The notes beneath the pieces were generated by a model. That model made no database searches, was not told where the DNA came from, and worked only from the letters and a program-made list of their open reading frames with translations. Shown one piece after another: positions 1 to 6,829 of a DNA stretch of 20,194 nucleotides; the first letter of the stretch is position 1; every line of letters begins with the position of its first letter. The position numbers were made by a program, and so were the translations under genes. Source of the DNA: Bacillota bacterium (GTDB taxonomy: Bacteria; Bacillota; Clostridia; Christensenellales; UMGS416). The stretch covers positions 1 through 20,194 of the forward strand of contig JAEZSC010000119.1 of the NCBI GenBank assembly GCA_023422005.1. Direction: 5' to 3'.

Positions 1-78
1 CTTGGTAGCAATGTGGGAATGGCTGACCGAGTTACCGTGGTCGGCCTTCTTGCCGCAGACTTCACATTTATACGCCAT
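1..78 (-). CDS. rpmB: 50S ribosomal protein L28, N-terminal part (runs off left edge)
   Basis: Only the first 26 codons are present; the rest lies beyond the left edge. The visible protein starts MAYKCEVCGKKADHGN and continues with SVSHSHIATK, the conserved N-terminus of bacterial L28, a structural protein of the large ribosomal subunit. Cys5 and Cys8 form a CxxC pair typical of the zinc-binding version of L28, but the second cysteine pair would be outside the window. The start is fixed by a near-perfect Shine-Dalgarno (AAAGGAGG, 94 down to 87) eight bases before the ATG, and by a good promoter further upstream. The gene reads leftward, away from the CAP-domain gene. Confidence 0.93.
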   Translation of the reverse strand, partial: MAYKCEVCGKKADHGNSVSHSHIATK

Positions 79-130
79 GTATCACACCTCCTTTGATGGG
101 AGCTCACATTTCACATGCAAAGCAAAAGTT

Positions 131-159
131 ATTTTACCACTTGGCAAGGCTCTTGGCAA
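131..159 (-). promoter_or_regulatory. Sigma-A type promoter of rpmB
   Basis: On the minus strand a -35 box TTGCCA (159-154) is followed by a 17-base spacer and a -10 box TAAAAT (136-131). The start codon lies about 50 bases further on, leaving a short leader with a strong ribosome binding site. Spacing and both boxes fit the housekeeping consensus well. Confidence 0.7.
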
Positions 160-163
160 GGCT
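140..163. repeat. Tandem 12-bp direct repeat in the rpmB promoter
   Basis: CTTGGCAAGGCT occurs twice with no gap (140-151 and 152-163). Each copy contains the near-palindrome CTTGGCAAG. On the minus strand one copy supplies the -35 box of the rpmB promoter, while the other lies in the spacer. It is probably a local slippage duplication; a regulatory role is possible but unsupported. Confidence 0.8.
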
Positions 164-354
164 TTTTGTAGAAATATTCATGTTCATGGATGCCATACCT
201 CTTTCTTGTTAAACAAGAACCACCAACCTCGACGCCGACGACGGTTCACCCGGCGGAGGCAAACGCGCGACCAGCGAGGATCGCTCACAAACTCCCCCGC
301 CGCTGCGGCCCATCGTTCCTCGAAAATCAGCATGGGGCAATCTCAGCCGGAGCA

Positions 355-380
355 GCCCTGGCGACGGCTATCGCCAGGGC
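355..380. repeat. Perfect 10-bp inverted repeat (hairpin)
   Basis: GCCCTGGCGA (355-364) and TCGCCAGGGC (371-380) are exact inverted copies around a 6-base loop. The hairpin lies about 100 bases past the stop of the CAP-domain gene. No T-run follows on either strand, so it is not a standard terminator. An alternative pairing of AGGGC (376-380) with GCCCT (389-393) would compete with it. Confidence 0.65.
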
Positions 381-409
381 GAAAGGGTGCCCTGCGCAAG
401 CCGTAAAGA

Positions 410-440
410 TCGCCGGCGACGCTATAAGCGTCGCCGGCGA
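410..440. repeat. Perfect 14-bp inverted repeat with 3-base loop
   Basis: TCGCCGGCGACGCT (410-423) and AGCGTCGCCGGCGA (427-440) are exact inverted copies separated by ATA. It begins about 40 bases beyond the stop of the minus-strand CAP-domain gene, so it may end or protect that transcript. The downstream minus-strand sequence TCTTTACGG is only weakly T-rich. It may be a terminator-like stem or a copy of an intergenic palindrome family. Confidence 0.7.
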
Positions 441-479
441 ATAAATTCCATTTCGGGTGTCACACTCGCTAACGTCTTT

Positions 480-1385
480 TTACCGCGCGAACCACTGGGT
501 GATGTAGTAGTAGCCGCGTTCAGCGTTGTACACGATGCCGATGCCAATGCGCGTGTAGCTGCTGTTCATGATGTTAGCCCTGTGGCCCGAGGAGTTCATC
601 AGACCCTCATGGGCCTTTTCCACGGTTCCGTACATCGCGAGATTCTCCCCGGCGGAGGCGTACTTCACGCCGGAACCCGCAATTCTCTGGGAAAAGCCGC
701 CGTTGGTGGGCGAAGTGTGAGAGAAGAAGTTGTTCGTGGACATGTCTGCGCTGTGCTTGATGGCACCGGCGCGCAGGCCAGCGTCAAAGGTCAGCGCGGA
801 CAGCCCAGCCGCGGTGCGCTCGCCGTTTACGAGGTTGATCATCTTCTGCTCTTGGGCGCTCATGGAACCGCTGGTGGACGGCGTTGTGGGCTTGGGAGTG
901 GCCGTGGGCTTCACCGTGGCGGTGGGAGCCGGCGTGGAGACGGGCTTCACCGTAGCGGTGGGCTTGGACGTGGCCGTGGGCTTAGCTGTGGGCTTAGCCG
1001 TGGGCTTCGCTGTGGCGCTGGGCGCCGCAGTGGGCTTCTGGGGGCATGCGGTAGCCGTGGGCACCTTGGTCTTGACCCTGTCCAGCATTTCCTTGAACTT
1101 GGCGTTGTTCAACAGGCTGGACACGTCGGTCTTCACGCTGCCGTTGAGCAGGCTCTGCAGGTCGGCGGAGCTGGGGCTGCCGTTGAGCAGCTGATAGACA
1201 GCCTTGTTGGTCGGGCAATTCGCGTTGTCGGAAGCGCTCTTGAGCATGTTTACGAGCGCCGTGCTGTCAGGACAACTCTTGGGCGCCGCAGGGGCAGCCA
1301 ACCCCTTGGTCATGAGCAGTGTTGCCACCGCCATTGTCGCCACAAGTGTCATGAACATCATCTTCTTCGTCCGGTTCTTCATCAT
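480..1385 (-). CDS. Secreted CAP/SCP-domain protein (YkwD-like)
   Basis: This 301-residue protein has a basic N-terminus and hydrophobic core (residues 1-31) typical of a signal peptide. Next come a region of unknown fold with three cysteines (38, 57, 114), a Lys-Pro-Thr-Ala rich linker (about 115-172) and a C-terminal CAP domain (about 178-301). CAP motifs visible are HSADM (His211), FFSH, GENLA (Glu247), GHRANIM (His268) and ITQWF. Bacterial CAP proteins of this type are secreted; in endospore formers they include YkwD-like proteins, and their activity is mostly unknown. The chosen start follows GGAAGGAAGGT; an ATG three bases later (1382) is equally plausible. No sortase signal or C-terminal anchor is seen, so it is probably released or held by the linker in the wall. 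It stands alone, with hairpins downstream. Confidence 0.9.
   Translation of the reverse strand: MMKNRTKKMMFMTLVATMAVATLLMTKGLAAPAAPKSCPDSTALVNMLKSASDNANCPTNKAVYQLLNGSPSSADLQSLLNGSVKTDVSSLLNNAKFKEMLDRVKTKVPTATACPQKPTAAPSATAKPTAKPTAKPTATSKPTATVKPVSTPAPTATVKPTATPKPTTPSTSGSMSAQEQKMINLVNGERTAAGLSALTFDAGLRAGAIKHSADMSTNNFFSHTSPTNGGFSQRIAGSGVKYASAGENLAMYGTVEKAHEGLMNSSGHRANIMNSSYTRIGIGIVYNAERGYYYITQWFAR
976..1011 (-). repeat. Three tandem 12-bp repeats coding Ala-Lys-Pro-Thr
   Basis: GTGGGCTTAGCT (976-987), GTGGGCTTAGCC (988-999) and GTGGGCTTCGCT (1000-1011) follow one another inside the CAP-domain gene. They encode part of the Pro/Thr/Lys linker. Degenerate copies continue on both sides, so linker length could vary by slippage in 12-base steps without a frameshift. 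Confidence 0.75.
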
Positions 1386-1827
1386 ACCTTCCTTCCGTTT
1401 GGGTGATCTTGCGCTTACGCGCAGTCTAGGGTCGCATGACGCCATGCCGTCGAAATGGAATGTGCATATGATAATGCATCAAAACAACGAATACGAGGAA
1501 ATTGGCAAGTTGTTTACAAGACAATATTTTCCATTGGCTGGTTTTTGGAACTTTAAAAGCACATCAAGCAGTCAAAAAGCAAATACACCATGCCATGGAT
1601 TCCACAACAAACGAAATCTAAAAAAGCATTGGCCCAACCATATAAAATGACCGATTTCTCCCTTGGTTCTGTTTATCACATTCAGTACATAGGCAAAATA
1701 ACAAAAAGCCCTTGGCGGCTGTTATCGGCATGATAAAAACAACATATAGAATATAGTCGTGCAAATCGCGGCGGCATCATGGCAGAGGTTGGAAAAGCAG
1801 AAAGGCTTTTCCTGCCAAAATAGGTTA
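1386..1827. other. AT-rich intergenic region, no gene recognised
   Basis: This stretch separates the leftward CAP-domain gene from the rightward zinc-ribbon gene and is clearly more AT-rich than the rest. It must hold the CAP-gene promoter, but I see no convincing -35/-10 pair. It contains a hairpin GGAAAAGC (1791-1798) / GCTTTTCC (1805-1812) just upstream of the next promoter. On the minus strand a short weak stem AGCC/GGCT at about 1704-1720 is followed by a T-run. Open frames here have no good start site and no recognisable protein. Confidence 0.5.
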
Positions 1828-1855
1828 TTGACAGAATGCCGCCAGCTTATATTAT
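1828..1855 (+). promoter_or_regulatory. Sigma-A type promoter of the zinc-ribbon/phosphoesterase operon
   Basis: A perfect -35 box TTGACA (1828-1833) is followed by a 16-base spacer and TATTAT (1850-1855), a five-of-six match to the -10 consensus. Transcription would start near 1862, about 40 bases before the ATG at 1902. An upstream in-frame ATG at 1836 lies between the two boxes and so would not be transcribed, which supports the later start. Confidence 0.8.
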
Positions 1856-1901
1856 AGTGAGTGTGGATTTTCCACCCCCATTTTTGGCCGAGGTGAAGTG
1901 T

Positions 1902-2342
1902 ATGCCCCTGAGGAAATGCCCCAAGTGCGAACTGAATTATATATTGGACGAACAGCCCTATTGCACCGTGTGTTTGAAGGAAGCAAAGGGAATCGATCAC
2001 CATGACGACGAAGGTGAGCTTTGCCCGCTGTGCGGCGAGCGTGATATCGTCTTTGGCGAAGAATATTGCACAGAATGCCTGCTTGATTTAAAGAAGCTGG
2101 ACAGCAAGCAGCATGCCGACGAGGAAGTCGTCGAGGAAGACGAAGAAGAGGTTGACGCCATCGCTGATCTGGAAGAGATCGCGCTGGATGAAGAGGCCGA
2201 AGCTGTGCCAGCTTTCGAGCTGGAGCATATCAACGAGGCGCTGACCGAGGACGAGGCATTCCCGGAGGCCGACGACGCGCTGGATGAGGATGAAGACTTT
2301 GACGGCGACGAAGCGAAGCCCTTTGGAGATGACGACGAGTAG
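1902..2342 (+). CDS. Duplicated zinc-ribbon protein with very acidic C-terminus
   Basis: The predicted 146-residue soluble protein has two Cys4 units with the same spacing: C6-x2-C9 with C21-x2-C24, and C41-x2-C44 with C56-x2-C59, each with 11 residues between the pairs. The units look like an internal duplication (CPKC...YCTVC and CPLC...YCTEC). From about residue 67 the chain is dominated by Asp and Glu and probably disordered. Zinc ribbons with acidic tails suggest nucleic-acid or protein binding, but no function is established. The start is set by GAGGTG six bases upstream and by the promoter position. The stop codon merges with the ribosome binding site of the next gene, so it is co-transcribed with the phosphoesterase. 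Confidence 0.85.
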   Translation: MPLRKCPKCELNYILDEQPYCTVCLKEAKGIDHHDDEGELCPLCGERDIVFGEEYCTECLLDLKKLDSKQHADEEVVEEDEEEVDAIADLEEIALDEEAEAVPAFELEHINEALTEDEAFPEADDALDEDEDFDGDEAKPFGDDDE

Positions 2343-2351
2343 GAGCATCGG

Positions 2352-3050
2352 ATGAAGTTATACGCCATATCGGATCTGCACCTTTCGGGGCACACCCCCA
2401 AGCCGATGGACGTATTCGGAAAGCGCTGGGAGAACCACTGGGAACGAATTAAAGATGCTTGGATCAGGACGGTGTCACCAGAGGACACCGTCTTGTTGCC
2501 TGGCGACCTTTCCTGGGCGATGACGCTGGAGGAAGCCGCTGTGGACCTGGAGTCCATTGCGGCTCTGCCCGGTTGCAAGGTGCTGCTGCGCGGCAATCAC
2601 GACTACTGGTGGTCCAGCGTCAACCGTGTACGCAGCCACCTGCCCCAGGGCATGTTGGCCGTGCAGAACGACGCTTTGCGCCTGGGTGACTTCATCGTGT
2701 GCGGCACCCGCGGCTGGACCTGCCCGGGCAGCTCCTCCTGGGAGGGTTCCCAGGACGAAAAGATCTACCGCCGCGAGGTCATCCGCCTGGGGCTGACGCT
2801 GGACGCGGCGGACCGGCTGCGCGCGCCGGGGCAAAAGATCGTGGCAATGCTGCACTTCCCACCCTTCAACGAACGCCGGGAGCCCTCGGATTTCACCACG
2901 CTGCTGGAAAGCCACGGCGTGGACATCGCCGTATATGGCCATCTGCACGGCGTGGCTGAAGGGCACGCCATCGAGGGTACCTTTGGCGGCGTGCGCTATC
3001 ACATGGTGTCCTGCGACTACACGGGGTTCAATCTTGTCTTTTTAGCGTAA
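2352..3050 (+). CDS. Calcineurin-like metallophosphoesterase
   Basis: This 232-residue protein has the full set of metallophosphoesterase motifs: D8-x-H10 (ISDLHL), GD52 (PGDLSW), GNH83D (RGNHDYWW), H168 (HFPPF) and GH197LH199 (YGHLHG). These side chains bind the two-metal centre that hydrolyses phosphoester bonds. There is no signal peptide or membrane segment, so it should be cytoplasmic. It resembles the short predicted phosphohydrolases of COG1768; the substrate is unknown. It starts nine bases after the zinc-ribbon stop with AGGAG (2341-2345) as ribosome binding site, so the pair forms a two-gene operon. Its stop is four bases from the end of the convergent ABC transporter gene. Confidence 0.92.
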   Translation: MKLYAISDLHLSGHTPKPMDVFGKRWENHWERIKDAWIRTVSPEDTVLLPGDLSWAMTLEEAAVDLESIAALPGCKVLLRGNHDYWWSSVNRVRSHLPQGMLAVQNDALRLGDFIVCGTRGWTCPGSSSWEGSQDEKIYRREVIRLGLTLDAADRLRAPGQKIVAMLHFPPFNERREPSDFTTLLESHGVDIAVYGHLHGVAEGHAIEGTFGGVRYHMVSCDYTGFNLVFLA

Positions 3051-3054
3051 CAAC

Positions 3055-4818
3055 CTATTTTGCCGTTTCTTTATTGGCGCCTTCCAGCCCCAGTTGCTCG
3101 CGGAACAGCGCCGCGTAGGCGCCGCCGCGGTGCAGCAGTTCCTCGTGGCTGCCCTGCTCCTCGATGCCCTGCTCCCCCAGCACGACGATGCGCTGCGCCC
3201 GGCGCACAGAGGACAGCCGATGGGCGATTACGATGGTCGTGCGACCCTGGGACAGACGTTCCAAGGATTGCTGCACGGATCTCTCGCTGTATTCGTCCAG
3301 AGCGCTGGTGGCTTCGTCAAATATCAGTACCGCCGGGTCTTTCAAAAACACGCGGGCGATGCTCAGCCGCTGGCGCTGCCCGCCGGACAGACGCACGCCC
3401 CGTTGGCCAATTTCCGTGTCATATCCTTGGGGCAAAGCCTCGATGAAGTCATGGGCGCCTGCCGCCTGCGCCGCCGCCACAGCCTGCTCGCGGCCGGCGT
3501 CGGGTCGGCCGTAGAGGATGTTGTCCAGCACTGTGCCATCGAAGAGATAGGCATCCTGCTGCACGACGCCCACGCTGCGGCGCAGCGCCTGCAGTGACCA
3601 TGCGCGCACGTCCACGCCATCCAGCAGCACGCTGCCCTGCTGAGGCTCATAGAACCGCGGAATCAGCGCGCACAGCGTGGTCTTGCCCACGCCGCTGGGC
3701 CCCACCAGCGCCACGCGCTCGCCGGCGCGGATGTCCAGCGACAAATCCCTGAGCACATAGTCGCGATCCTCATGATAACGAAAGCCCACATCCCGCAGCA
3801 AAATATCCCCGCGGACCGCGGCTGGAGACAACGCGCCCGGCCTGTCGTCGATCTCCGGCTGGCGCTGCATGAGCTCCCAGAACCGCCCAAACCCCGCCAC
3901 ACCCTGCTGGAATTGCTCGGTCATGTGAGCCAGGCTGCGGATGGGCTCAATCAGGTTGCCGGCATAGAGCAGGAAGGTCAGCAGGTCCGCCAAGTCCAGC
4001 GCTGAGCGCGTGACGGCCATGGCGCCGAACACGACGACAGCCACGGTAATGAGCGCCGAGAACGTGTCCACCCCCTGAGAAAGCCAGGCTTCGCTGCGAT
4101 AGCCCTCCACGCGGCTGCGCAGGAAACGGCCATTCTCCCGGTCAAACCGCTCCTGCTCCGCCGCCTCATTGGCAAAGGACTGCACCGTGCGCACGCCGGA
4201 CAGCGCATCCTCCACCTGGGCGTTGACGCCGCCCACGCGCTCCATCGTGCGCTTGAGCGCCCGGTTCATGCGCCGGCCGAAGAACAGCGTCCACACCGCC
4301 AGCACCGGCAAAAAGGTAAAAATAACCAGTGTCAGCCGCCAATCGATTCCCCAGAGCACGACCAGAGCGCCGACAAACTTGATTAAATAAATCAGGTAAT
4401 CCTGCGGGCCATGGTGATAAAGCTCGGTCAACTGCAGCAGGTCGTTGGAGATGCGGCCCATGAGCTCACCAACGCTGCGCCGGTCAAAGAACCCGAACTC
4501 CTGGCGCAGCAGGTGCGCGAACAGATCGCGGCGCATGTCCGCCTCCATGGCCGCGCCCAGAGCATGTCCCCTGGCGTCCACGAAAAAGCCGCAGAAGCTC
4601 TGCACGGCGATCAACGCCACCATGAGCATACCCACGCCGTAGATGCGGCTCGGCGCGCTGGTTGCACCCCAGGCTAGCGCGTCCTTGGTGATGGCGCGCA
4701 CGCACAGCGGCAGAGCAACCGCTACCGCGGCCACGACGACGGCGCACAGCAGGTCCGCCGCCAGCAGGCCCAGATGGGGTTTGTAATAGGACAAGAACTT
4801 GCGGACTTTTTCACTCAT
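3055..4818 (-). CDS. ABC exporter half-transporter (fused membrane and ATPase domains)
   Basis: This 587-residue protein joins an N-terminal six-helix membrane domain (about 15-295) to a C-terminal ATPase. ATPase motifs are Walker A GPSGVGKTT (373-381), Q-loop near 420, signature LSGGQRQR (477-484), Walker B VLIFDEATSALD (497-508) and the H-loop histidine in IAHRLS (533). This is the MdlB/BmrA/MsbA-type exporter layout; it works as a homodimer or heterodimer, pumping lipids, drugs or peptides outward. No second half-transporter is adjacent, so a homodimer is plausible. No peptidase domain is present, so bacteriocin export is not indicated. The start follows GGAGG with good spacing; a longer frame to 4902 lacks such a site and crosses the candidate promoter. 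Substrate is unknown. Confidence 0.92.
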   Translation of the reverse strand: MSEKVRKFLSYYKPHLGLLAADLLCAVVVAAVAVALPLCVRAITKDALAWGATSAPSRIYGVGMLMVALIAVQSFCGFFVDARGHALGAAMEADMRRDLFAHLLRQEFGFFDRRSVGELMGRISNDLLQLTELYHHGPQDYLIYLIKFVGALVVLWGIDWRLTLVIFTFLPVLAVWTLFFGRRMNRALKRTMERVGGVNAQVEDALSGVRTVQSFANEAAEQERFDRENGRFLRSRVEGYRSEAWLSQGVDTFSALITVAVVVFGAMAVTRSALDLADLLTFLLYAGNLIEPIRSLAHMTEQFQQGVAGFGRFWELMQRQPEIDDRPGALSPAAVRGDILLRDVGFRYHEDRDYVLRDLSLDIRAGERVALVGPSGVGKTTLCALIPRFYEPQQGSVLLDGVDVRAWSLQALRRSVGVVQQDAYLFDGTVLDNILYGRPDAGREQAVAAAQAAGAHDFIEALPQGYDTEIGQRGVRLSGGQRQRLSIARVFLKDPAVLIFDEATSALDEYSERSVQQSLERLSQGRTTIVIAHRLSSVRRAQRIVVLGEQGIEEQGSHEELLHRGGAYAALFREQLGLEGANKETAK

Positions 4819-4863
4819 AGAGCCTCCGGAAAGATCATGACGGGTCAACGCCCGATGCGGTAT

Positions 4864-4891
4864 AGTGTAACACGCCGGGATGAACAGCCAA
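4864..4891 (-). promoter_or_regulatory. Candidate promoter of the ABC exporter gene
   Basis: On the minus strand TTGGCT (4891-4886), a 16-base spacer and TACACT (4869-4864) make a plausible sigma-A promoter about 45 bases before the start codon. It lies after the terminator of the upstream LRR gene, where a new promoter is expected. Box quality is moderate. Confidence 0.45.
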
Positions 4892-4921
4892 AGGGAAAAC
4901 ATATCTTAATCCGAATGCACC

Positions 4922-4954
4922 AAAAACGGCCCGACGGGTTAAACCCGCGGGCCG
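4922..4954 (-). terminator. Rho-independent terminator of the LRR gene
   Basis: A GC-rich stem spans 4927-4954: CGGCCCG (4927-4933) pairs with CGGGCCG (4948-4954), and CGGGTT (4935-4940) with AACCCG (4942-4947), leaving one bulged A and a tiny loop. On the minus strand five T residues follow directly (4926-4922). It sits 23 bases past the LRR stop codon and separates that gene from the ABC exporter gene. Confidence 0.88.
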
Positions 4955-4977
4955 ATCTGTTGGTATGAGACTGTTTC

Positions 4978-6597
4978 TTAGTACTTATACTGATTGCGCC
5001 GCTTCTGCTTTAACACCAGATAGACCAGAGAAGCGATGGCGCCGATGGCTACAAGGCTCACGATGATAAGCGCGGCCATCATGGCGCCGGAAGAACCGGC
5101 CGAGGCTTGGGTATCCTCCCCCTTATCCACGGTGATGGGATCGGTGGGCGCAGGCGTAGCAGGCCCAGGATCGGTGGGCCGCACGGTAGCCGTGGCTTCT
5201 GCGGCAGGCGTGGGGTCGTCCTTTTCCAGCGTCGTGACATTCACCTCGGTGAAGTTGCGCGAGGAACCCTTGAAGTCGGGCAGCTGCAGATCATATTCCA
5301 CGCCGACCATCAGGCGCATGTCCTTGCCCATGTCCAGCCCGGTCACAACGTACTGGCCGGCCATGCTGTCCAGCTCGGCATATTTCTTCCATGTGTTCTG
5401 GTTGTTGGCGTCGTAGATATAATACTTGCTGACAGTCCAGGAATTCTCACCCTCACTGCCATCGGGCACGGGCTGCCATTGCAGGTGAATCGTCGTGCGC
5501 GTGACGCCGCTGGCCTTCACCTGCAGCAGCGCCAGTTGGTGCAGATAGGCGCTGCCCCCGGCGGCGGTCACAGATTCCATGATCTTGCGGTCCGCGGAGC
5601 CTTCTGCCATGTCCAGATAGTTCCACTCTACGTCGATGCGGTCGAAGGTCTTTCCGCTCAACTCCTCGGGCAGCTTGGCGATGCGGTTGATGCCCAGCAG
5701 CAGCGTCTTGACCTTGCCGGTGCACAGCGACGGCTCGATGGTGGTCAAACGGTTGCTGCGGCAGTACAGCTTGGCCAGTGCCGGCGCAGCGCCGATGCCC
5801 GCTGGCAGCTCGCCCAGCAGGTTGGAGCTTACATCCAGATTGGCCAGCGCAGGAGCGGTGGCAGCCTCCTTGGGCAGCTCCTCCAGCAGATTGCCCGACA
5901 GGTCCAGATTCACCAGTTTGGGCATCTTGAACACGTCGGCTGCAGCGGTCTTTACGCCGTTGTCCGCCCAATAGAGCGTCTCCAGCGCCGACAGCTTGCC
6001 TATGATGGTGGGAATCGTGGCCAGCTTGTTGTCCGAAACATCCAGATACTTGACCTGCGAGAGCTGCACGTTGAGCGTTGCGGGCAGCTTGTCCAGCTGG
6101 TTGCCCCGCAGCGAAAGCGTGGCCAGCGCCGGCAGTGAGCCCAGCACCTCGGGGAACTTGGCTATCCTGTTATCGGCCAGCGAAAGGGTTTCCAGCTTGG
6201 TCAGGTCCTTGAACTTTGATGGCAGCCCCGTCAGCTTGTTGTTGGTCAGGTTGATGGCCGTTACATTGACGCAGTATTGCAGGCCGTCGGCGTTGGCGAT
6301 GCCCTTGTTGGAAAGGTCCAGTCCGCCGGCCAGCTTGGCCAGGTCGCTCATGCGCAGCTGCTTGCCCGCGGCCAGCTTTGTGGCGCTGATCAATGCGGCC
6401 TTGAGCTTTGCATCGGGGATCTTCACGATGCTGTCGTTGGGCAGCACGGTCGTATCGGCGCTGGTGGCGGGCTCGGGCCACGCGATGGGCGCGCCCACGT
6501 TTAGAACGGGTTGCTCCGGAGCGGCCAGCGCCAGCGGTGCCGCCGCCAAAGCCACGGCCAGCAGCGCCGCCATCAGCAGCATTGCTTTTTGTTTCAT
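4978..6597 (-). CDS. Membrane-anchored extracellular leucine-rich repeat protein
   Basis: This 539-residue protein begins with a signal peptide (1-26, cut probable after LALAA). A short region ending in IPDAKLKAAL precedes about ten leucine-rich repeats of roughly 23 residues (92-328), recognisable from NKLTGLP, NRIAKFP, NQLDKLP, NKLATIP, NLLEELP, NLLGELP and NRIAKLP. A fibronectin-III-like segment (about 355-457) follows, then a Pro/Thr/Asp linker (460-500), one membrane helix (505-530) and a short basic tail. The domain order implies a surface protein tethered to the cell membrane with its repeats outside, probably a binding protein; the ligand is unknown. The start is set by GGGAGGTG eight bases upstream. 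It has its own promoter and terminator, so it is a single-gene unit. Confidence 0.9.
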   Translation of the reverse strand: MKQKAMLLMAALLAVALAAAPLALAAPEQPVLNVGAPIAWPEPATSADTTVLPNDSIVKIPDAKLKAALISATKLAAGKQLRMSDLAKLAGGLDLSNKGIANADGLQYCVNVTAINLTNNKLTGLPSKFKDLTKLETLSLADNRIAKFPEVLGSLPALATLSLRGNQLDKLPATLNVQLSQVKYLDVSDNKLATIPTIIGKLSALETLYWADNGVKTAAADVFKMPKLVNLDLSGNLLEELPKEAATAPALANLDVSSNLLGELPAGIGAAPALAKLYCRSNRLTTIEPSLCTGKVKTLLLGINRIAKLPEELSGKTFDRIDVEWNYLDMAEGSADRKIMESVTAAGGSAYLHQLALLQVKASGVTRTTIHLQWQPVPDGSEGENSWTVSKYYIYDANNQNTWKKYAELDSMAGQYVVTGLDMGKDMRLMVGVEYDLQLPDFKGSSRNFTEVNVTTLEKDDPTPAAEATATVRPTDPGPATPAPTDPITVDKGEDTQASAGSSGAMMAALIIVSLVAIGAIASLVYLVLKQKRRNQYKY

Positions 6598-6653
6598 CTT
6601 TGGTTCACCTCCCGGTCCGTGGAAATACATCAAGTCATAGGGATATATGAAAT

Positions 6654-6681
6654 ATTATAGCACGATCGATTAAATTGACAA
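6654..6681 (-). promoter_or_regulatory. Sigma-A type promoter of the LRR gene
   Basis: On the minus strand TTGTCA (6681-6676), a 16-base spacer and a perfect TATAAT (6659-6654) precede the LRR start by about 57 bases. It is one of the best promoters in the window. Confidence 0.82.
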
Positions 6682-6756
6682 GTTCCGCTCCCGCAACGCC
6701 TGTGCAAGTATGACCCAATGGTTATGGGCATATACGTTATACAGCAAAGACAGACA

Positions 6757-6786
6757 TGCCCGGCAGAAAGTTCCTTTCGCCGGGCA
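6757..6786 (-). terminator. Stem-loop ending the purine operon
   Basis: TGCCCGGC (6757-6764) pairs with GCCGGGCA (6779-6786), and GAAAG (6766-6770) with CTTTC (6774-6778) around a three-base loop, giving a 13-bp stem with one unpaired A. It lies about 45 bases past the stop of the last gene of the purine operon and before the LRR promoter, where a terminator is needed. The minus-strand tail TGTCTGTCTTTGC is only moderately T-rich. Confidence 0.65.
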
Positions 6787-6829
6787 CTTGTCGGTTTATT
6801 CCACTATGCGATGTTGTTGATCAGGGCCT

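Noticed and set aside
2..406. Open frame of 134 codons on the plus strand
   Set aside because: It runs antisense across the rpmB start, its promoter and the repeat region, has no ribosome binding site and a low-complexity Arg-rich product.
387..1406. Open frame of 339 codons on the plus strand
   Set aside because: It is antisense to the CAP-domain gene; its Gly/His/Arg-rich repeats mirror the Lys-Pro-Thr linker codons and no protein family is visible.
1836..1901. Upstream in-frame start for the zinc-ribbon protein
   Set aside because: The ATG at 1836 lies between the -35 and -10 boxes and has no ribosome binding site; the ATG at 1902 has GAGGTG six bases upstream.
1722..2003. Open frame of 93 codons on the minus strand in the AT-rich gap
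   Set aside because: It overlaps the promoter and start of the zinc-ribbon gene on the other strand and has no ribosome binding site or known motif.
5107..6138. Open frame of 343 codons opposite the LRR gene
   Set aside because: Long antisense frames are common in GC-rich coding DNA; the product is His/Gln/Arg-rich with no family motif.
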